DNA from: Spirulina sp. DLM2.Bin59 | Lineage (GTDB): Bacteria > Cyanobacteriota > Cyanobacteriia > Cyanobacteriales > Spirulinaceae | Length of the DNA: 12,212 bases | Assembly (NCBI GenBank): GCA_007693875.1 | Contig: RECT01000164.1 | Coordinates: 1 to 12,212, forward strand | Direction: 5' to 3' | In this document: in pieces, positions 7,188 to 12,212 of the stretch | Layout: the number at the start of each line of letters is the position of its first letter | How positions within the stretch are numbered: position 1 is the first letter of the stretch | The notes under the pieces: model-generated | What the model saw: only the letters and a program-made list of their open reading frames with translations | Database searches by the model: none | What the model was told of the DNA's origin: nothing | Made by a program: the position numbers and the translations under genes

Positions 7188-7196
7188 AGAATATCA
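7188..7196 (-). promoter_or_regulatory. Candidate extended -10 promoter for proS
   Basis: On the minus strand the sequence reads TGATATTCT: a TGN extension followed by TATTCT (7193-7188). No good -35 is found 17 bases upstream, which is acceptable for extended -10 promoters. Transcription would start near 7181, giving a leader of about 29 bases before the proS ATG at 7152 and including its GAAGGA site. The call rests on sequence only. Confidence 0.45.
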
Positions 7197-7224
7197 GACC
7201 CGCAGCAGCGTACCCCTCCACCCC

Positions 7225-7253
7225 TTGCCACTGGCCGCAAACCCGATTAGAAT
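7225..7253 (+). promoter_or_regulatory. Sigma-70-type promoter for the aminotransferase gene
   Basis: TTGCCA (7225-7230) and TAGAAT (7248-7253) each match the consensus at five of six positions and are separated by the optimal 17 bases. Start of transcription would be near 7260, about 34 bases before the ATG at 7294. It is arranged back-to-back with the proS promoter, with about 30 bases between the two core elements. Confidence 0.6.
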
Positions 7254-7293
7254 CAACCTCTTAACGGCTTGTTAATCTTGTCTTCCTAATCCC

Positions 7294-8499
7294 ATGCGTG
7301 AAAATTGGATTGCCCCGGCGGATCGCTTGGGTTCACTGCCTCCCTACGTTTTTGCTCGTTTAGATGAATTGAAAGCCCGCGCCCGTGAGCAGGGTCTTGA
7401 TCTGATTGATTTGGGGATGGGCAATCCCGATGGTATGGCCCCCCGGCCGGTGATTGAGGCGGCGATCGCTGCCTTTGAGAATCCCCTCGTCCATGGTTAT
7501 CCCCCCTTTGAAGGGACAGCGGATTTTCGCCACGCCATCACAGAATGGTACAAACGTTGTTACAAAGTCGATCTCGATCCCGATAGTGAGGCGTTGCCCC
7601 TGTTGGGGTCGAAGGAAGGGTTAACCCATTTGGCCCTCGCCTATGTCAATCCGGGGGATGTGGTGCTGGTTCCCAGTCCTGCCTATCCCGCCCATTTCCG
7701 GGGGCCGCTGATTGCCGGGGCGGATCTGCAAACGATGGAATTATCCGCCGAGGGCAATTGGCTGATTGATATTCAAGCCATCCCTGAGGATGTAGCCCGC
7801 CGCGCCAAGCTCCTCTATTTCAACTATCCCAACAACCCCACGGCGGCCACAGCTCCCCGGGAATTTTTCGAGGAAATGGTGGCCTTTGCCCGCCATTATG
7901 AAATTTTGCTGGTGCATGATCTCTGTTATGCCGAATTGGCCTTTGATGGTTATCAGCCCACCAGTTTGTTAGAAATTCCCGGCGGTAAAGAAATTGGTGT
8001 TGAGTTTCACACCCTTTCTAAAACCTACAATATGGCCGGTTGGCGTGTGGGGTTTGCGGTGGGTAAGAGTGAAATTATCCAAGGGTTACGGACATTAAAA
8101 ACTAATTTAGACTACGGCATTTTTTCGGCAATTCAAGCCGCAGCGCAAACGGCGCTACAGTTGCCCGATGAATATGTGCAACGGGTACAACAACGGTATC
8201 GGGAGCGGCGGGATTTCCTGTTAGCGGGTTTAGCGGAGTTGGGTTGGTCGGTGGCCCCGACGAAGGCGACGATGTACCTGTGGATTCCCTGTTCTGTGGG
8301 GATGACTTCGGCGGATTTTGCCCTCGATTTGTTGCAAAAAACGGGGGTAGTGGTTACGCCGGGGAGTGCCTTTGGTGCGGGGGGTGAGGGCTATGTGCGG
8401 GTGAGTTTGATTGCAGATTGCGATCGCCTCGGTGAAGCTATCAACCGCCTCAAGCAAGCAGGCATCCGCTACGACTACAGCACCGTCGGGGTGAGTTAG
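7294..8499 (+). CDS. Class I/II PLP-dependent aminotransferase (alanine/aspartate/LL-diaminopimelate type)
   Basis: This is a fold-type I aminotransferase of 401 residues. Visible landmarks: the N-terminal IDLGMGNPDG (38-47), the cofactor phosphate region GSKEGL (105-110), Asn181-Pro182 in NYPNNPT, the pyridine-pairing Asp209 and Tyr212 in VHDLCYAE, the Schiff-base Lys243 in SKTYNMAGWRVGF with Arg251, and a C-terminal YVRVSL segment whose Arg would bind the substrate alpha-carboxylate. The opening (LPPYVFARLDELK) and GMGNPDG resemble the AlaC and DapL/aspartate aminotransferase neighbourhood. The exact amino donor cannot be read from motifs, so I leave the symbol empty. The ATG at 7294 gives a normal family length and has a strong promoter upstream. 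The gene stands alone on this strand and converges on ureD with a 31-base gap holding no evident terminator. Confidence 0.92.
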   Translation: MRENWIAPADRLGSLPPYVFARLDELKARAREQGLDLIDLGMGNPDGMAPRPVIEAAIAAFENPLVHGYPPFEGTADFRHAITEWYKRCYKVDLDPDSEALPLLGSKEGLTHLALAYVNPGDVVLVPSPAYPAHFRGPLIAGADLQTMELSAEGNWLIDIQAIPEDVARRAKLLYFNYPNNPTAATAPREFFEEMVAFARHYEILLVHDLCYAELAFDGYQPTSLLEIPGGKEIGVEFHTLSKTYNMAGWRVGFAVGKSEIIQGLRTLKTNLDYGIFSAIQAAAQTALQLPDEYVQRVQQRYRERRDFLLAGLAELGWSVAPTKATMYLWIPCSVGMTSADFALDLLQKTGVVVTPGSAFGAGGEGYVRVSLIADCDRLGEAINRLKQAGIRYDYSTVGVS

Positions 8500-8530
8500 T
8501 AAAGTCTCTCAGGTTTCAATCCCCCTTGGA

Positions 8531-9385
8531 TTAGGCCCAAATCCGCATTTTGAAGGGGGGGCAATGACCATAATGGGGGCGCAATTGGGCCCATAATGCC
8601 ATGAGCCAAGCCTGGGCCCCAGCACGGGTGGGGCCTCGGTAGCGGCCGAGGATGCCCTCACCGGGGGTGATCGTTAAGCCGCTTTCCCCCTCCGAGGGAA
8701 TGGCCCGCAGAGTGGGGAGGAGAGCCCTTGAGCCGGGCTGACCGATGGCGATGAAACTGGCCAGGAGCGGCTGCCCCCCTAAATTGTGGGGGTGATCTAC
8801 GGTTTCCCGACTTCCGGATAGGCCGGCACGATCGCCCCACAGCAATTTTCCTGCCTGATAAACCGTTAAGTGCGATCGCCACTGCCCCGTTAAAAACTGC
8901 TCCCCCCGCGCCGTCCGCCCAAACCGCGTCACCTCCCACCCAATCAAACCCGCTCCCGGCTCCAACTCCACCCGCATCTTTTGACGATAGCGGGCCCCCT
9001 GGAAGGCGATCGCCCCTTGGGGAAGCCACTCCAAACAGGCCCCCGCTCCAATGCGGATCGTGATCTCATGGGAGGATTCGGGGCCATTGCTGCGGTAGAT
9101 TTTCGTGGCGGCGGCGGTGGTGAGAAGGGCGTGGCTCTGGGGGGCGAGGGTGATGGTGGTGGAGAGGCGATCGCCCCCCACGATCCCCCCGGCAGTATGG
9201 AGCAATACCGTATGGCAACATCCCGGCCCTTCGGGATAAAAGGGCCGCTGTACCTTGAGGGGGGCGCGGTGATAGGCGCGGGTTAGAATCGTCTTTTCTC
9301 CCTGTCGCCCATAGTCGAGGGTTAATTCCCCCTGCCAAGCCCCCATGCTCCGTTCTGTAACAGCATTTGTTAGAATTTCTGCCAT
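8531..9385 (-). CDS. ureD: Urease accessory protein UreD
   Basis: UreD (284 residues) joins UreF and UreG on apo-urease and helps deliver nickel to the active site. Conserved segments are present: HTAGGIVGGD (63-72), TTAAATKIYRS (89-99), LEWLPQ (118-123) and GRTARGE (156-162), in the usual order, and the length is normal. ATG 9385 is preceded by GGAGGAT, a clear Shine-Dalgarno site though only three bases away; Met14 is a weaker alternative. No other urease gene lies within the window, so structural subunits and the other accessory genes must be elsewhere if the strain has urease; scattered urease genes are known in cyanobacteria. The start is 18 bases from that of the divergent membrane protein gene, so the two promoters must reach into each other's coding sequence or overlap. 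Confidence 0.93.
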   Translation of the reverse strand: MAEILTNAVTERSMGAWQGELTLDYGRQGEKTILTRAYHRAPLKVQRPFYPEGPGCCHTVLLHTAGGIVGGDRLSTTITLAPQSHALLTTAAATKIYRSNGPESSHEITIRIGAGACLEWLPQGAIAFQGARYRQKMRVELEPGAGLIGWEVTRFGRTARGEQFLTGQWRSHLTVYQAGKLLWGDRAGLSGSRETVDHPHNLGGQPLLASFIAIGQPGSRALLPTLRAIPSEGESGLTITPGEGILGRYRGPTRAGAQAWLMALWAQLRPHYGHCPPFKMRIWA

Positions 9386-9403
9386 TATCCTCCGTCCTTG
9401 CCC

Positions 9404-9787
9404 ATGCTGCGCGATCTCTTACCGTTTCCGATTTTCATCAATACCACATTCTTGGCCGGTGCATCCCTGTGGGCCTTAGCCCTCTACCTTAGCCTTGCCT
9501 CCCTGCGGGATTGGATTGAAACCCAACTGTTCCGCTGGTTGAACTTTGCCGATCGCTCCCTCTACATTTCCCCCAAAGAATTTGAAAAATCCCGGCCGGC
9601 TCGGGAATCCCTCAATAGTTTCTATGCGGTGATCGTGGCCATCATCCCCTTTTTAATCGCAGGGGTTGGCTGTTATTGGGGGATAGAATGGAGTCTAGGG
9701 CGGAGTTGGGGGATCAGCAGTGGCATTCTCGCCGCCATTGGCTGCGGTATTTTTGAACTAGGTCGCCGTTCCCATGCGGAAGATTAA
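9404..9787 (+). CDS. Small membrane protein with three predicted helices, function unknown
   Basis: This encodes 127 residues from ATG 9404 (a TTG at 9398 is in frame and would add two residues). Three hydrophobic stretches are evident: roughly 10-33 (FINTTFLAGASLWALALYL), 74-95 (YAVIVAIIPFLIAGVGCYWG) and 103-118 (ISSGILAAIGCGIFEL). The hydrophilic middle (about 40-70) contains FADRSLYISPKEFEKSRPARE. The N-terminal helix followed by a charged loop and two closely spaced helices suggests an integral membrane protein, possibly a cyanobacterium-conserved hypothetical; I do not recognise a named family. No Shine-Dalgarno site is seen. It diverges from ureD with an 18-base spacer and lies 159 bases from the ftsH stop on the other strand. 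Confidence 0.75.
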   Translation: MLRDLLPFPIFINTTFLAGASLWALALYLSLASLRDWIETQLFRWLNFADRSLYISPKEFEKSRPARESLNSFYAVIVAIIPFLIAGVGCYWGIEWSLGRSWGISSGILAAIGCGIFELGRRSHAED

Positions 9788-9803
9788 AACCTGTCTCCAG
9801 CCC

Positions 9804-9839
9804 TTTTTGTTGTTTGGCGGCAAGTTGGGTGGATGCCGC
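9804..9839 (-). pseudogene. Remnant duplicate of the ftsH C-terminal coding end
   Basis: Bases 9804-9839 match 9971-10006 in 30 of 36 positions in the same orientation, including an exact 14-base run TTTTTGTTGTTTGG. On the minus strand in the ftsH-equivalent frame the copy reads STQLAAKQQK, against YTQLPPKQQK in FtsH. A further short match (GGAATT...GC) continues on the far side after a gap of about 7 bases. The copies are offset by 167 bases. A partial tandem duplication that then decayed is the simplest explanation; the A/C-rich composition tempers confidence. Confidence 0.45.
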
Positions 9840-9840
9840 C
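9816..9840. terminator. Hairpin between convergent genes, possible terminator
   Basis: GGCGGCA (9816-9822) pairs perfectly with TGCCGCC (9834-9840) around an 11-base loop. It sits 29 bases after the stop of the membrane protein gene and beyond the ftsH stop on the other strand. Neither side is followed by a proper T-run (TTAGGAATTTT on the plus strand), so it is a weak intrinsic terminator at best; it may instead protect transcript 3' ends. Confidence 0.35.
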
Positions 9841-9946
9841 TTAGGAATTTTGCAAGCCATTAGAAGGCAATTCGCTCACAGCACTGTCAAAATCTTCAAG
9901 ACGACAAGTTGAGCACCGCCTAGAAATCCGAGAATTCCGAAGATGT

Positions 9947-11830
9947 TTAAGAAAGTTGGGCGACCATTAGTTTTTGTTGTTTGGGGGGTAATTGGGTGTA
10001 TTCCGCGACGATTTCTCGGAATTGCTCCCCGTCGATGGTTTCCTGATCCAAAAGGATATCCGCAAGACGATCCAAAAGGGGGCGGTGTTCGCGGATTAGG
10101 CGGCGGGCTTCGGTGTAACAGTGGAGAGCGATCGCCCGCACCCGTCGATCAATTTGCGCCGCTAATTCCTCCGAATATTCCGAGCGGTTCCAATCACTCC
10201 CCCCTAAAAAGACCTGACCATTGGGAATCTCTAACGCCACCTGGCCTAAATCCGACATCCCATAGAGCGTCACCATATCCCGCGCCAACTTCGTCACCTG
10301 TTGGATATCACTGGCCGCCCCCTGGGTCATTTCCGCCGTGCCGAAAATTTCCACCTCAGCAGCCCGACCCCCAAGGGCAATGGTGATAAAGTCCAACAGC
10401 CAGGAACGGGTGGGGCCAATATCAATATCTTCATCGGGAACCTGTTGGGCAAAGCCACCAATGCCGCCGGAACGGGGAATAATCGTCACCTTATTGAGGG
10501 GATCGGCATGTTCCAGCAGCGTCATTAAGAGAGCGTGGCCCAACTCATGGTAGGCAATAATGCACTTTTTCTTGCTATCGAGGAGGGGCTTCAGTTTTAA
10601 CCCGACGGTGATGCGATCGAGGGCATCATCTACTTCCAACGTGGTGATTTCCGATTTGCGGCGACGGGCAGTGAGGATCGCCGCTTCGTTTAACACGTTG
10701 GCTAAATCTGCCCCTGCTAAACCGGGGGTACGGCGGGACAACACTTCAAGGGAAACCTCGGCGGCCATTTTTTTCGTGCGGGCATGGACTTCAAGGATTT
10801 TTAACCGGCCTTGGCGATCGGGGAGATCCACCATCACCTGACGATCAAACCGGCCCGGACGCAACAGGGCTGTATCTAACACATCGGGGCGGTTCGTGGC
10901 GGCAATGACAATGACACCGGTATTGCCCTCGAAACCGTCCATTTCTGTGAGCAGTTGGTTGAGGGTTTGTTCCCGCTCATCGTTGCCGCCGCCGATGCCT
11001 GTGCCCCGTTGCCGGCCCACAGCATCAATTTCATCGATGAAGATTAAACAGGGGGCGTTTTCCTTGGCTTTTTTAAATAAATCGCGCACGCGGGAAGCCC
11101 CCACGCCGACGAACATCTCCACAAATTCCGAACCGGAAATGCTGAAAAACGGCACGCCAGCCTCTCCCGCTACGGCCTTGGCCAACAGCGTTTTACCCGT
11201 CCCTGGGGGGCCAATGAGTAAAACACCTTTGGGAATGCGAGCACCGATGGCCGTGAATCGTTCCGTTTCTTTCAGGAAAGACACCACCTCTTGCAATTCC
11301 TCCTTGGCCTCGTCAATGCCCGCCACATCATCGAACAAAATGCCGGTTTTGGCTTCCATTTGGAACCGGGCCCGCGATCGCCCAAAGGAAAAAGCCTGGC
11401 CCGAAGAAGCGGCCGATCGCCGAAACATCATCACCACCACGACAAAAATGACCAACAGTAGGACTGATTGTGCCAACACCCCAAACGTGCCACTGTGATC
11501 CGTGGAGGGCTTCACCAAAAACTCTAAATTCTTGGCCCGCACCTGCTCGATCAGTTCGGGATTTTCCATGAACAAATCCACCGTATGGGGCTGATTGCCA
11601 TCCCCCGCCAGGATTACCCGAGCAACTCCCGTAGCAGGGTCATATTCAATACTCTGGACTTGGCCCTCTTCGACCCGTTGGAGTAACTCACTATAGGAGA
11701 GGGTTTTTGGCTCCGTTTGGGCGATCGCCTCCATCGGGCTAGCCCATTGCAGGGAACCGACGAGGGCCATCCCCAAAAAGAAATACCAGGTTTTGCGGGC
11801 TGCTGCTCTGGGGGAAAAATGCTTATTCAT
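9947..11830 (-). CDS. ftsH: ATP-dependent zinc metalloprotease FtsH (cyanobacterial paralogue)
   Basis: This membrane-anchored AAA+ protease has 627 residues. A first hydrophobic segment (about 15-31) and a second one (about 118-136) flank a lumenal/periplasmic domain. The AAA module has Walker A GPPGTGKT (207-214), pore residues F240-V241-G242, Walker B LIFIDEID (262-269), and the second region of homology with Asn313 and arginine fingers Arg327 and Arg330. The peptidase has H428-E429-L430-G431-H432 with Asp508 as the probable third zinc ligand. It degrades misfolded and damaged membrane proteins as a hexamer. Cyanobacteria have several FtsH copies, including those repairing photosystem II; the C-terminal half here (PRSGGIGGF at 452-460) reads more like the FtsH1/FtsH3 group than the PSII-repair FtsH2, but this is from memory. 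All catalytic residues are intact. No Shine-Dalgarno site precedes the ATG. Confidence 0.95.
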   Translation of the reverse strand: MNKHFSPRAAARKTWYFFLGMALVGSLQWASPMEAIAQTEPKTLSYSELLQRVEEGQVQSIEYDPATGVARVILAGDGNQPHTVDLFMENPELIEQVRAKNLEFLVKPSTDHSGTFGVLAQSVLLLVIFVVVVMMFRRSAASSGQAFSFGRSRARFQMEAKTGILFDDVAGIDEAKEELQEVVSFLKETERFTAIGARIPKGVLLIGPPGTGKTLLAKAVAGEAGVPFFSISGSEFVEMFVGVGASRVRDLFKKAKENAPCLIFIDEIDAVGRQRGTGIGGGNDEREQTLNQLLTEMDGFEGNTGVIVIAATNRPDVLDTALLRPGRFDRQVMVDLPDRQGRLKILEVHARTKKMAAEVSLEVLSRRTPGLAGADLANVLNEAAILTARRRKSEITTLEVDDALDRITVGLKLKPLLDSKKKCIIAYHELGHALLMTLLEHADPLNKVTIIPRSGGIGGFAQQVPDEDIDIGPTRSWLLDFITIALGGRAAEVEIFGTAEMTQGAASDIQQVTKLARDMVTLYGMSDLGQVALEIPNGQVFLGGSDWNRSEYSEELAAQIDRRVRAIALHCYTEARRLIREHRPLLDRLADILLDQETIDGEQFREIVAEYTQLPPKQQKLMVAQLS

Positions 11831-11866
11831 GGGGCCGGGCCAAGTCTCTAACGGTGAATTGCTTTT

Positions 11867-11872
11867 ATTTTA
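11867..11872 (-). promoter_or_regulatory. Weak candidate -10 element for ftsH
   Basis: On the minus strand TAAAAT (11872-11867) lies in an AT-rich stretch and would place transcription start about 30 bases before the ftsH ATG. No recognisable -35 is found at 16-18 bases. Treat as a suggestion only. Confidence 0.3.
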
Positions 11873-11895
11873 GAGTTTTAATCCCCGTTTCTGCA

Positions 11896-11907
11896 CCGAT
11901 TGATCGG
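11896..11907. promoter_or_regulatory. Short dyad in the ftsH/comB divergent spacer
   Basis: CCGAT (11896-11900), TG, ATCGG (11903-11907) is a perfect 5-bp inverted repeat in the 189-base spacer between divergent genes, upstream of the ftsH -10 candidate. It could bind a dimeric regulator, but a dyad this short is often chance. TAAGAT (11977-11982) is a possible -10 for the rightward gene, without a convincing -35. Confidence 0.25.
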
Positions 11908-12019
11908 GGGACTGAGGGGGAATTCCTGACCTGAGCCTTAACCTTGAAGTTGGTGAGAGGGGGCAGCTTTCACCCTTAAGATAGGTTTTGGCCCTTGATC
12001 ACACCGGAAAAAAACCATT

Positions 12020-12212
12020 GTGAAAATCTTCGTTTACCACACTCCCGAATTAACCCCCACGGATCACCTCCCCGCCTGTGCCGTGGTGATTGATGTGTTA
12101 CGCGCCACGACGACGATCGCCACGGCCCTCGCTGCCGGAGCCGAAGCGGTGCAAACCTTCCGGGATTTAGACATTCTCACCCAGGTGAGCGCCACCTGGC
12201 CCGCTGACCAAC
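12020..12212 (+). CDS. comB: 2-phosphosulfolactate phosphatase (ComB) family protein, 5' part only
   Basis: The first 64 codons are present, running off the right edge. From the GTG at 12020 the protein begins MKIFVYHTPELTP and contains A21-V22-V23-I24-D25-V26-L27-R28-A29-T30-T31-T32, then ATALAAGAEAVQ, the hallmark N-terminal block of the ComB family. In methanogens ComB dephosphorylates 2-phosphosulfolactate in coenzyme M synthesis. Cyanobacteria are not known to make coenzyme M, so the cyanobacterial homologue probably has a different or broader phosphatase role; that is inference. GTG is the best start: GGAAAAAAA precedes it at a suitable distance and the family strand begins immediately. 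Divergent from ftsH across 189 bases. About 170-180 residues should follow outside the window. Confidence 0.88.
   Translation, partial: MKIFVYHTPELTPTDHLPACAVVIDVLRATTTIATALAAGAEAVQTFRDLDILTQVSATWPADQ

Larger units (their letters stand above)
9788..9946. other. Spacer between convergent genes: decayed copy of the ftsH 3' end
   Basis: This 159-base stretch lies between two convergent genes and has no ORF. It includes a segment (9804-9839) about 83% identical to 9971-10006, the end of the ftsH coding sequence, described separately. Outside that segment and the hairpin at 9816-9840, I see nothing interpretable. Confidence 0.5.

Noticed and set aside
9943..10386. 147-codon plus-strand open frame at the ftsH 3' end
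   Set aside because: It is a Pro/Gly-rich shadow of the FtsH C-terminus; the minus-strand frame is clearly the gene.
10896..11498. 200-codon plus-strand open frame inside ftsH
   Set aside because: It is antisense to the intact, highly conserved AAA domain, has low-complexity Ser/Pro/Arg composition, and no recognisable domain.
1..12212. tRNA, rRNA, riboswitch or CRISPR array
   Set aside because: Reading the spacers on both strands showed no cloverleaf-like sequence, no regularly spaced repeats and no aptamer I could recognise; covariance-model searches were not possible here.

Overview
The window looks like ordinary chromosomal DNA of a cyanobacterium. The octamer GCGATCGC (HIP1) occurs about two dozen times by eye, which is far above chance and typical of many cyanobacterial genomes. 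The gene content agrees: a single-helix high-light-inducible (Hlip/SCP) protein, a CbbY-type sugar bisphosphatase of the kind that clears Rubisco inhibitors, an FtsH protease with cyanobacterial-type sequence, UreD, and a ComB-family phosphatase. Species cannot be assigned from the sequence alone. No integrase, transposase gene, CRISPR array, rRNA or tRNA was seen.

Layout. Left edge: folD (minus strand, 3' end cut off), divergent from a small OB-fold-like lipoprotein gene (plus). A 261-base spacer follows, then a small exported four-cysteine protein (plus). Its stop codon lies inside the left terminus of a MITE-like inverted-repeat element of about 100 bases. Next is a 59-residue Hlip gene (plus) whose 3' end overlaps the convergent BaiN/HI0933-type flavoprotein gene by 23 bases.

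From 7152 down to 1997 the minus strand carries a tight four-gene run: proS, a PF14907-like nucleotidyltransferase, cbbY, and the flavoprotein. The spacings are 8 bases, a 4-base ATGA overlap and a 14-base overlap, so co-transcription and translational coupling are likely. A plausible extended -10 promoter lies just upstream of proS. A well-formed sigma-70-type promoter fires the other way into a class I aminotransferase gene (plus).

Right part: ureD (minus) is convergent with the aminotransferase gene and starts only 18 bases from a divergent small three-helix membrane protein gene (plus). ftsH (minus) follows. The 159-base spacer beyond the ftsH stop carries a hairpin and a roughly 36-base copy of ftsH's own 3' coding end, probably a decayed tandem duplication. 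Beyond ftsH is a divergent spacer and the first 64 codons of a comB-like gene (plus) running off the window.

Functionally the genes are mostly housekeeping: one-carbon folate metabolism, prolyl-tRNA charging, amino-acid transamination, urease maturation, membrane proteolysis, photoprotection and Rubisco-inhibitor repair. No clearly new multi-gene system was found. The items most worth checking are the MITE-like element at the end of the exported-protein gene, the ftsH 3' duplication remnant, and the unexplained nucleotidyltransferase coupled between proS and cbbY.
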